5,072 bases of DNA from Candidatus Omnitrophota bacterium (GTDB taxonomy: Bacteria; Omnitrophota; Koll11; Gygaellales; Profunditerraquicolaceae). Location: positions 1 to 5,072 of the forward strand of contig JAQTRA010000073.1 of NCBI GenBank assembly GCA_028712045.1. The letters are read 5' to 3'. Position numbers and translations under genes: made by a program. A model generated the notes under the pieces. It had not been told where the DNA came from and ran no database searches. It saw only the letters and a program-made list of their open reading frames with translations. Below are positions 1-4,989 of the stretch, piece after piece; the stretch's first letter is position 1; each line of letters starts with the position of its first letter.

Positions 1-35
1 TTGAAGAATTGGTTTTAGCCGGGGAGGCAGCATGA
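1..35 (+). CDS. 3' end of an upstream gene, probably V-type ATPase subunit D (partial)
   Basis: In the third frame, codons starting at base 3 read EELVLAGEAA and then the stop TGA at 33-35. That stop overlaps the subunit I start as ATGA (32-35), the usual sign of translational coupling within an operon. The other two frames offer no comparable ending; frame 1 stops at 16-18. In many bacterial V-type operons the gene just before I and K is subunit D, the central-stalk coiled-coil protein, so subunit D is the likely identity. Ten residues are too few to recognise the family, and the assignment rests on position alone. Confidence 0.5.
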   Translation, partial: EELVLAGEAA

Positions 36-1798
36 TTGTCCCCATGAAAAAAGCAGTAATTATTACGCAAGCTAAAGATGCTTTAAATGTTGTCAGCAGC
101 CTGCGCGCGTTGAGAGTTTTGCATGTTGAGCATAAACAGGCGCCTAAAAGCAAGGATATCAGCCTGCTTCAGGAAAACCTCGCCATAATTAATCAGAGTA
201 TAAATATTTTATCCGGAATAAAAATTGCCTCCCAGAATCCACTGACACACAAAAAAGCAGTTGATGGCCAAGCCATTGCCAAACATATCGTAGATTTATA
301 TAAGCGCAAAGAGCAATTAACTGAGTATTTACGCGTTCTGGCTATCCGCATCAAGGAGTATGCAGCGTGGGGGGATTTTAACCCGCAGGATTTTTTAGAA
401 TTAGCGCAGAAAAATATTTTCGCAGGTCTTTATCAGCTACCAGTTAAACAACTTAACCAATTGCCTGCGGATATTGCCGTGGCTCAGCTAGCAATTAAAG
501 GCGGAATTGCCAACTGTTTTCTTGCCAGTAATAAAATAATAGATATTGGGATCAAGCCAGTTGCTTTACCCCAAATGGGGTTAGCTAAAATGTACGAGCG
601 TAAAGAACTGGATAGCCAAGTGATTAAGGGTTTAGAGCAGCAATTGATTGATCATGCGGGTTATCTGGATTCTTTTGCCAAGATTAAATCAGATTTACTG
701 AAAGAACTGGAGTTTCAAGAAGCGTTTTCCGGGATGGGCCAGGAAGAAGCATTTACCTATATTTGCGGTTATATCCCTTTTGACAGCACAGAAAAACTTG
801 TTGCTTTAGCCCGGCAAGAACAATGGGCATTACGCATTGATGAGCCTGGCGCAGAAGATAATATTCCGGTCCTCCTGCGTAACCCCGCCTGGGTGCGCAT
901 CATTAGCCCGTTGTTTAAATTCCTGGAGATATTACCGGGTTATCACGAGCTGGATATAAGTTTAATCTTTCTGATCTTTTTTAGTTTGTTTTTTGGGATC
1001 TTAATCGGAGACGCGGGGTATGGTTTAGTGTATTTTCTGATTACTTTCTTTTTACATCAGCAGGCACGCAAGCATAAGAAGAAAACCAGCGGTTTTTTTC
1101 TCTTTTATATCTTAAGTTTTTGCGCTATTATATGGGGGTTGTGTACGGGTACGTTCTTTGGACAAGCTTGGGTTTTAAAAGCAGGTTATAAACCTTTGAT
1201 TCCCGCACTTAATGATGAAAAATCAATTCAAAGGTTTTGTTTTTTTATCGGGGCAGTGCATTTGTCAATCGCGCATATCTGGCGCGCCATACTCAAAGCT
1301 CCGGCTTTAACTGCTTTAGCAGATTTGGGTTGGGGTTGTGTGCTGTGGGCCTGTTTTTTTATTGCCCGGGTACTTATTTTAGGCGACGCCTCGCCGTTTT
1401 TCGTAAACTGGCTGCTGATTGCCGGGGTTACGTTAGTTATAATTTTTACTAACCCACAGAAAAATATTTTAAAAGGAATTGGCGAGGGCTTAGGCACTTT
1501 AGCTTTGAGCCTGATGAATAATTTTACGGACGTGGTTTCTTATATCCGCCTTTTTGCCGTGGGTTTAGCCGGGGTAGCTATTTCTGATGCGTTTAACGCG
1601 ATGGCGATTTCTCCGGGAACCGGCAGTGTATTGGCTATATTGTTGACCGGTTGTATTCTTTTGATCGGCCATGGCCTGGGCCTGGTATTGGGCCCGGTAT
1701 CAGTATTGGTGCATGGAGTCAGGTTGAATGTATTGGAGTTTTCCGGCCATGCCGGCGTGTCGTGGAGCGGGCAGAATTATAAACCTTTGGAAAAATAA
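32..1798 (+). CDS. ntpI: V-type ATP synthase/ATPase subunit I (membrane stator subunit, a-type)
   Basis: This is the 588-residue membrane subunit that forms the ion half-channels of a prokaryotic V/A-type ATPase and links the peripheral stalk to the membrane, equivalent to eukaryotic subunit a. Residues 1 to about 300 are a soluble, helix-rich arm. From about 305 to the end there are roughly seven or eight hydrophobic segments. Family landmarks are visible: GDAGYG at 326-331 after the first membrane segment, SYIRLFAVGLAG near the C terminus with the essential arginine at R506, and a C-terminal HGVRLNVLEF block. The length is slightly below the common 600-660. The ATG at 32 is chosen because GGGGAGG (21-27) lies 4 nt upstream and the protein begins MIVPMKK, typical of the family; a second ATG at 44 is too far from that site. 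It overlaps the preceding gene by ATGA, and subunit K follows after 15 nt. The family call is secure. Confidence 0.96.
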   Translation: MIVPMKKAVIITQAKDALNVVSSLRALRVLHVEHKQAPKSKDISLLQENLAIINQSINILSGIKIASQNPLTHKKAVDGQAIAKHIVDLYKRKEQLTEYLRVLAIRIKEYAAWGDFNPQDFLELAQKNIFAGLYQLPVKQLNQLPADIAVAQLAIKGGIANCFLASNKIIDIGIKPVALPQMGLAKMYERKELDSQVIKGLEQQLIDHAGYLDSFAKIKSDLLKELEFQEAFSGMGQEEAFTYICGYIPFDSTEKLVALARQEQWALRIDEPGAEDNIPVLLRNPAWVRIISPLFKFLEILPGYHELDISLIFLIFFSLFFGILIGDAGYGLVYFLITFFLHQQARKHKKKTSGFFLFYILSFCAIIWGLCTGTFFGQAWVLKAGYKPLIPALNDEKSIQRFCFFIGAVHLSIAHIWRAILKAPALTALADLGWGCVLWACFFIARVLILGDASPFFVNWLLIAGVTLVIIFTNPQKNILKGIGEGLGTLALSLMNNFTDVVSYIRLFAVGLAGVAISDAFNAMAISPGTGSVLAILLTGCILLIGHGLGLVLGPVSVLVHGVRLNVLEFSGHAGVSWSGQNYKPLEK

Positions 1799-1800
1799 CC

Positions 1801-1806
1801 AGGGAG
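1801..1806 (+). promoter_or_regulatory. Ribosome binding site deciding the ntpK start
   Basis: AGGGAG lies 7 nt before the ATG at 1814 but only 1 nt before the in-frame GTG at 1808. The spacing therefore favours ATG 1814 as the true start. Confidence 0.7.
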
Positions 1807-1813
1807 CGTGTTT

Positions 1814-2272
1814 ATGGAAAACAATGTGTTAATGCAATTTAAAGATTTAGGCGCTATTTTGGTGTTGGCATTGGCTGCTGTTGGTTCTGGTTGTGGAGCA
1901 GGGGTTGCGGGTATGGCGGCAATCGGCGCCTGGAAAAAGAATTTCGCGCAAAATAAAGCCGCGTCTTTTATGTTGGTAGTTTTTGTGGCTGCGCCGCTTA
2001 CTCAGACGGTTTATGGCATGATTGTTATGCGTCAATTAATGGAGTTTGCCAATAAAGGGCAATTTCTTTGGGGTATCGGCGCTTTCAGCGGTTTAGCTAT
2101 CGGGCTTTCCGCGCTCTGGCAGGGAAAATGCGCAGCTTGCGCCTGCGATGCCATGGGTGAAACTGAAAAAGGATTTGGTTATTACCTGGTTGTCTTGGGA
2201 ATGACGGAAACTGTGGCGCTTTTGGTAATGGCGTTTACTTTGATGCTCTTAGGTATATTCGGAGCAGCGTAA
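1814..2272 (+). CDS. ntpK: V-type ATP synthase/ATPase subunit K (c-ring proteolipid), probably Na+-binding
   Basis: This is the 152-residue rotor-ring proteolipid, made of two fused hairpins with four membrane helices (about residues 11-38, 50-75, 84-112 and 122-150). The ion carboxylate is E132 in helix 4 (VVLGMTETVALL). Helix 2 carries TQTVY (T63, Q64, Y67) with no carboxylate, so there is one ion site per four-helix unit, as in V-type K subunits. Helix 3 carries WQGK with Q103. These match, at constant offsets, the residues I recall as Na+ ligands or their partners in E. hirae NtpK (T64, Q65, Y68, Q110, E139), so Na+ coupling is predicted rather than shown. Helix 3 also holds three cysteines (106, 109, 111) just after the ligand glutamine. 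The ATG at 1814 is preferred over the GTG at 1808 by Shine-Dalgarno spacing. It lies 15 nt behind subunit I, and a tRNA gene starts 6 nt after its stop. Confidence 0.95.
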   Translation: MENNVLMQFKDLGAILVLALAAVGSGCGAGVAGMAAIGAWKKNFAQNKAASFMLVVFVAAPLTQTVYGMIVMRQLMEFANKGQFLWGIGAFSGLAIGLSALWQGKCAACACDAMGETEKGFGYYLVVLGMTETVALLVMAFTLMLLGIFGAA

Positions 2273-2278
2273 AGATCC

Positions 2279-2355
2279 GGGCGGTTGGCGCAATTGGTTA
2301 GCGCGCTTGATTTACATTCAAGAGGTTACAGGTTCAAGTCCTGTACCGCCCACCA
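2279..2355 (+). tRNA. tRNA-Val (anticodon UAC)
   Basis: A complete 77-nt cloverleaf can be drawn. The acceptor GGGCGGT pairs perfectly with ACCGCCC, the D stem is GCGC/GCGC, and the anticodon stem is CTTGA/TCAAG around the loop TTTACAT, with anticodon TAC at 2313-2315. The T arm is ACAGG/CCTGT with loop TTCAAGT. The discriminator is A2352 and CCA is encoded at 2353-2355. UAC decodes GUA and other valine codons. The gene begins 6 nt after the ntpK stop with no room for a promoter or terminator, so it is probably transcribed as the tail of the ATPase operon and released by RNase P and 3' processing. No terminator hairpin follows it. Confidence 0.96.
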
Positions 2356-2375
2356 TTAAATATTCAAATAAATAG

Positions 2376-2403
2376 TAGACTTTGCTTTAAAAACAAGTAT
2401 ATT
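2376..2403 (+). promoter_or_regulatory. Possible sigma70-type promoter for tRNA-Asp
   Basis: TAGACT (2376-2381, four of six to TTGACA), a 16-nt spacer, and TATATT (2398-2403, five of six to TATAAT) sit in the AT-rich 70-nt gap between the two tRNAs. Transcription would start near 2410, about 16 nt before the mature tRNA-Asp. Motif matches in AT-rich DNA are weak evidence, and read-through from upstream is also possible. Confidence 0.4.
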
Positions 2404-2425
2404 AAATAAACTTCTAAAAATTGCG

Positions 2426-2504
2426 GGGGTCGTAGCTTAGCCTGGTTTAAAGCGCCTCCCTGTCACGGAGGAGATCGCGAGTCCGAATCTCGTCGGCCCC
2501 GCCA
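2426..2504 (+). tRNA. tRNA-Asp (anticodon GUC)
   Basis: A complete 79-nt cloverleaf can be drawn. The acceptor GGGGTCG pairs with CGGCCCC (one T-G wobble), the D stem is GCTT/AAGC with an 11-nt loop containing GG, and the anticodon stem is CCTCC/GGAGG around CTGTCAC, with anticodon GTC at 2462-2464. The T stem is GCGAG/CTCGT. The discriminator is G2501 and CCA is encoded at 2502-2504. G73, G34-U35-C36, C38 and G10 fit the known aspartate identity set. The odd point is the T loop, TCCGAAT: the base at position 55 is C (2483) instead of the nearly universal U that becomes pseudouridine. Everything else looks functional. A palindrome that may terminate transcription starts 6 nt downstream. Confidence 0.95.
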
Positions 2505-2510
2505 ATTTAA

Positions 2511-2543
2511 AATAAAGGGGACGGTTCTACCGTCCCCTTTATT
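2511..2543 (+). repeat. Perfect 15-bp palindrome, 3-nt loop (short REP/MITE-like element)
   Basis: The arms at 2511-2525 and 2529-2543 are exact reverse complements around the loop TCT. The left half carries GGGGACGGTTCTA (2517-2529), which matches 11 of 13 bases of the core in the palindrome at 4861-4921. The two differences are an A/T swap and a T/A swap. The shared core suggests one dispersed repeat family rather than two unrelated hairpins. This short copy looks like a collapsed form in which the two half-sites overlap, which is an inference. Confidence 0.8.
2517..2543 (+). terminator. Probable bidirectional intrinsic terminator
   Basis: The GC-rich 9-bp stem GGGGACGGT/ACCGTCCCC with a TCT loop is followed by TTTATT. 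Because the whole palindrome is symmetric, the minus strand has the same stem and the same T-rich tail. It sits 12 nt after tRNA-Asp and 37 nt before the next gene, a natural place for a terminator. The T-run is short and interrupted, so efficiency is uncertain. Confidence 0.55.
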
Positions 2544-2570
2544 GCTTAAATTTAAAAATGTTTTAGATAG

Positions 2571-2575
2571 GGAGG
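2571..2575 (+). promoter_or_regulatory. Ribosome binding site deciding the start of the MetG-C-like gene
   Basis: GGAGG lies 5 nt before the ATG at 2581. An in-frame TTG at 2542 lies inside the palindrome and has no Shine-Dalgarno site, so it is rejected. Confidence 0.85.
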
Positions 2576-2580
2576 ATAAA

Positions 2581-2901
2581 ATGGCTACTATTGATGATTT
2601 TAGGAAGCTGGAATTCAGGATCGCCGAGATTAAAGAAGTTAATGACCATCCGAACGCGGATAAATTATTAATTTTAACCGTGGATTTAGGCGACCGGCAG
2701 AAGCAGGTTGTCGCGGGGATCAAAAGCCATTATTCTAAAGAAGAACTTTTAGGTAAACAGGTTATTTTAGTCGATAACCTCGAGCCGGCAATTTTGCGCG
2801 GCGTAGAAAGCCAGGGGATGATCCTGGCAGGCTCGGATGAATCTATCCTGGCGGTTATCATGCCTGAAAAAAAACTTAAACTGGGGAGCATTGTTAAGTG
2901 A
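2581..2901 (+). CDS. metG: Stand-alone tRNA-binding protein, methionyl-tRNA synthetase beta / MetG C-terminal type
   Basis: This 106-residue protein is a single OB-fold tRNA-binding domain of the kind found at the C terminus of dimeric MetRS, and also free as Trbp111-like or CsaA-like proteins. Known family members bind tRNA without strong sequence choice and form dimers. Visible motifs are HPNADKL (23-29), VVAGI (43-47) and ILRGVESQGMILA (71-83), all in the order and spacing of the MetG C-terminal family. It has no HIGH or KMSKS catalytic motif and no room for a synthetase core, so it is not itself an aminoacyl-tRNA synthetase. The ATG at 2581 is chosen for its GGAGG site. Its stop overlaps the next start (GTGA, 2898-2901), so it leads a four-gene cluster. 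Whether it serves as the MetRS beta subunit in trans or as a general tRNA chaperone cannot be told from the sequence. Confidence 0.88.
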   Translation: MATIDDFRKLEFRIAEIKEVNDHPNADKLLILTVDLGDRQKQVVAGIKSHYSKEELLGKQVILVDNLEPAILRGVESQGMILAGSDESILAVIMPEKKLKLGSIVK

Positions 2902-3407
2902 TCAAACAGTTTGTCGGGCAAGAGTTTTGCCTTAAATGCCAGGGTTGTTGCCGGTTTAAGGAATTAAATTCCGTCTGGAGCCCGTGTTTATTGGATGAGG
3001 AGATCCAGGATCTATTGGATAAAGAAGGTATCCCGGCTGTTTCCCTTTCCGCGGACAGGCGGATTCAGCCAGTGCCGATTATCGGCGCCGAAGGTTTTAT
3101 TTGTCCGCTTCTCGATCGATCAGATAATAAATGTAAAATTTATTCGGCACATCCTTTTGAATGTCAATTATATCCTTTCCTGATCAATTTACGCAAAGAT
3201 AAAGTGCTTTTAACTGTGGACTTAAACTGCCCTTATGCTGCCAGTAAAATTGATAGCCAAGAGGCCAAGGATTATATTGTTTATCTTTCCAATTTTTTGA
3301 ATTCTCCGGAACAATTAGAGATGCTTAAGGACAATCCTCAGATTATCCAGGCCTATGAAGAGGTCCGGGAAGTTGCTGAATTAAATCTGCCGCATGAAAC
3401 TAAATAA
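2898..3407 (+). CDS. YkgJ-family cysteine cluster protein (CxxCxxCC type)
   Basis: This 169-residue protein belongs to the YkgJ/UPF0153 family, whose members are thought to bind a zinc ion or an iron-sulphur cluster through conserved cysteines; their biochemical role is poorly known. The N terminus has C11-x2-C14-x2-C17-C18, followed by C30. The second set is C69 (FICPLL), C79 (NKCKIY), C89 (HPFECQLYPF) and C111 (NCPY), the standard order for the family. There is no signal peptide or membrane segment, so it should be cytoplasmic. The last 40 or so residues are a charged, probably helical tail without cysteines. The GTG start overlaps the preceding stop by 4 nt, suggesting coupled translation, and its own end overlaps the next gene by 14 nt. 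The family call is firm; function is unknown. Confidence 0.9.
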   Translation: MIKQFVGQEFCLKCQGCCRFKELNSVWSPCLLDEEIQDLLDKEGIPAVSLSADRRIQPVPIIGAEGFICPLLDRSDNKCKIYSAHPFECQLYPFLINLRKDKVLLTVDLNCPYAASKIDSQEAKDYIVYLSNFLNSPEQLEMLKDNPQIIQAYEEVREVAELNLPHETK

Positions 3408-4290
3408 GCTTACCTTAAAAGACAAAAAATTATTTAATCAATACCTGGCCTTGGCTAAGCATGAATTAGCAGCTTTTTCTCTCGCCAATATTTATATTTG
3501 GAGGACTTTATTTGATATTCGCTGGGCTATAATTGACCAGGCTCTTTGCGTTTTCTTCCAGGATAAGATCGGCTGTTTTATGTATCTACCGCCATTGGGA
3601 AAAGAGCGCCATCCACAGGTTATCCAGCAGGTGTTTGCGGTTATGGACAGCATCAATAAAAACAAAGATATTTCACGTATTGAAAATATCGAAGCGCAGG
3701 ATTTGGATTATTACCGGGCTTTAGGGTATCTGACGGCGGAAAAATACCCGGATTATCTTTGTTTATGCAGCAGCCTGGCGAAATTAAGCGGAAACAAATT
3801 TAAATCCCAGCGGGCAGCTTACAATTATTTTATTAAGCATGAAAATTTTAATGCGCGTTGTTTACGCGCAACTGATAAAACTGATTGTTTAAATTTATTC
3901 AATTTGTGGCTAAATGAGCGTAAAAGTAAAAATCAGGATGACCTCTATTGCGGGATGCTCGAGGATAACCGCAAAGTAATTGCTGAGGCATTAGCCAATT
4001 ATAAGCAGTTGGGTTTTGTTGGCCTTGTGGTCAGGATTAATCAGCAGATCAAAGGTTTTACTTTCGGTTATAAATTATCCGCGGATACATTTTGCGTGCT
4101 TTATGAGATAACCGATTTGACGGTTAAGGGGCTGGCGCAGTTTATTTTTAGAAAATTCTGCGAGGAGCTGAAAATTTATAAATATATCAATATTATGGAT
4201 GATTCCGGGTTAGAAAATTTACGCAAAGTGAAACTATCTTATAACCCCCAACGCTTAGTCGCTTCTTATATTGTTATCCGAGATGCCTAA
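3394..4290 (+). CDS. DUF2156 protein (phosphatidylglycerol lysyltransferase C-terminal domain-like, GNAT fold)
   Basis: This 298-residue soluble protein resembles the DUF2156/LPG_synthase_C family, a tandem acyltransferase-like fold related to the aminoacyl-tRNA-dependent domain of MprF. Landmarks are the N-terminal AAFSLANIYIWR block (about residues 26-37), PDYLCLCSSLAKLSGNKF ending at F136 with the basic KSQRAAYNYF stretch after it, a central strand region (VRINQQIKGFTFGY), and the C-terminal LENLRKVKLSYNP (273-285), where the family usually reads G-L-R-x-x-K-x-S-Y-x-P. The membrane flippase part of MprF is absent. Stand-alone members of this family are common and mostly uncharacterised, so lysyl transfer to lipid should not be assumed. 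The ATG at 3394 lies within the end of the previous gene (14-nt overlap) and has no obvious Shine-Dalgarno site, which suggests coupled translation. Its stop overlaps the exonuclease start by 8 nt. Confidence 0.82.
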   Translation: MKLNKLTLKDKKLFNQYLALAKHELAAFSLANIYIWRTLFDIRWAIIDQALCVFFQDKIGCFMYLPPLGKERHPQVIQQVFAVMDSINKNKDISRIENIEAQDLDYYRALGYLTAEKYPDYLCLCSSLAKLSGNKFKSQRAAYNYFIKHENFNARCLRATDKTDCLNLFNLWLNERKSKNQDDLYCGMLEDNRKVIAEALANYKQLGFVGLVVRINQQIKGFTFGYKLSADTFCVLYEITDLTVKGLAQFIFRKFCEELKIYKYINIMDDSGLENLRKVKLSYNPQRLVASYIVIRDA

Positions 4291-4861
4291 ACCTATCGAC
4301 GAAATAGAATTTACTATCTTTGATACTGAAACTACCGGGCTTAAACCGGAAACCGGGGACCGCATTGTGGAGTTGGCCGGCTTAAGGGTCAGAGGGGATG
4401 AAAAAATTGCTACATTTGATACTTTTATTAATTCCGGAAAAGAAATCTCGGCCGGGGCTTTTGCGGTGAATAAAATTACCCCCCAAATGTTGCAGGATGC
4501 ACCCACGGCGCAGGAAGTTTTGCCGGGTTTCCTGAAATTTATTTCCGGTAGCTGCCTTTGTTCATATAACGCGGAGTTTGATCTAGGTTTTTTAAATAAT
4601 GAGCTTAAGCTGATTTCACTGCCGAAAATTGATCTGGTGGTTTTTGATCTGCTGCCGATGGCCAGAAAACTGATGCCTAATGAAACGCGCTATCCGCTTT
4701 GGTTGGTAGCGCAGAGATTAGGGATAACCTTAGCGCAGGAGCACCGCGCTGCCGCTGACGTGGAATTAACCTGGGCTGTTTTCAGGAAATTCAAAGCAAT
4801 TTGCCGCGAAAAAGGCATTATTGATTTTACCAATTTCTCGAACCTCTTTGCTAACAGGTAA
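4283..4861 (+). CDS. DnaQ-like 3'-5' exonuclease (DEDDh family)
   Basis: This 192-residue protein is a single exonuclease domain of the DnaQ/DNA polymerase III epsilon superfamily, which removes nucleotides from 3' ends using two metal ions. All catalytic residues are present: D14 and E16 in FDTETTGL (ExoI), D100 in YNAEFDLGFL (ExoII), and H154 and D159 in EHRAAADVELTW (ExoIII, DEDDh type). NKITPQML (63-70) matches the substrate-side segment of the family. No polymerase, helicase or GIY-YIG domain is attached, so it could be a proofreading epsilon-like subunit, a repair enzyme or an RNase; the sequence does not decide. The ATG at 4283 is preferred because the family begins shortly before FDTET and the in-frame TTG at 4271 has no better ribosome site. 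Neither start has a clear Shine-Dalgarno site, so translation probably depends on the upstream gene, overlapped by 8 nt. The last base of the stop codon is the first base of a large palindrome. Confidence 0.92.
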   Translation: MPKPIDEIEFTIFDTETTGLKPETGDRIVELAGLRVRGDEKIATFDTFINSGKEISAGAFAVNKITPQMLQDAPTAQEVLPGFLKFISGSCLCSYNAEFDLGFLNNELKLISLPKIDLVVFDLLPMARKLMPNETRYPLWLVAQRLGITLAQEHRAAADVELTWAVFRKFKAICREKGIIDFTNFSNLFANR

Positions 4862-4921
4862 ATTGGGGTCGGATCTATTTTTCCGTAATCTAGCCATAGA
4901 AAAATAGATCCGACCCCAATT
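4861..4921 (+). repeat. Perfect 23-bp inverted repeat with 15-nt loop (REP/MITE-like element)
   Basis: The arms at 4861-4883 and 4899-4921 are exact reverse complements; the loop is 4884-4898. Each arm carries the core GGGGTCGGATCTA followed by TTTTTC. The element starts on the final A of the exonuclease TAA and pairing ends at 4921 (flanks 4860 A and 4922 C do not pair). The long perfect stem, large loop and shared core with the palindrome at 2511-2543 fit a non-autonomous element of the kind moved by REP-associated (Y1/IS200-like) transposases, but no transposase gene is in this window. It could also slow transcription after the operon, although it lacks a T-run on its 3' side. Confidence 0.85.
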
Positions 4922-4922
4922 C

Positions 4923-4962
4923 TTGAAATATCTTTGCTTGCAGGTAGATATTGTGTTAAACT
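4923..4962 (+). promoter_or_regulatory. Possible promoter region for the PilZ gene
   Basis: The AT-rich stretch between the palindrome and the next gene contains TTGAAA (4923-4928, five of six to TTGACA) with TAGATA 16 nt later (4945-4950, weak). A second weak pair is TTGCTT (4934-4939) and TAAACT (4957-4962) at 17 nt. A promoter is expected here because the palindrome separates the genes, but neither pair is convincing. Confidence 0.25.
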
Positions 4963-4989
4963 TCACTTGTAATCCAATCCAGAGGGAAA

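Noticed and set aside
1228..1497. Antisense open frame of 89 codons inside ntpI
   Set aside because: It lies wholly opposite a conserved membrane-protein region, has no ribosome site or recognisable domain, and is a typical shadow of the real frame.
1808..1813. GTG start for subunit K two codons upstream
   Set aside because: Only 1 nt would separate it from the AGGGAG ribosome site; ATG 1814 has the normal 7-nt spacing.
2279..2543. tRNA-linked integration site (genomic island boundary)
   Set aside because: I saw no duplicated tRNA 3' end, no integrase and no change in gene style downstream; the following genes look like ordinary housekeeping or hypothetical genes.
2542..2569. Promoter TTGCTT-16 nt-TAGATA just before the MetG-C-like gene
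   Set aside because: Transcription would begin around 2576, after the GGAGG ribosome site, leaving no usable leader; the matches are also weak.
2542..2580. Longer MetG-C-like protein starting at TTG 2542
   Set aside because: The TTG lies inside the palindrome without a Shine-Dalgarno site, the extra 13 residues do not resemble the family, and ATG 2581 has GGAGG at ideal spacing.
2463..2723. Minus-strand open frame of 86 codons covering the end of tRNA-Asp, the palindrome and the start of the MetG-C-like gene
   Set aside because: It crosses a tRNA gene and a terminator-like palindrome and shows no family resemblance; the plus-strand features explain the sequence.
4861..4921. Simple intrinsic terminator for the four-gene operon
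   Set aside because: The hairpin has a 15-nt loop and AT-rich inner stem, and is not followed by a T-run, so it does not fit a standard terminator even though it may affect transcription.
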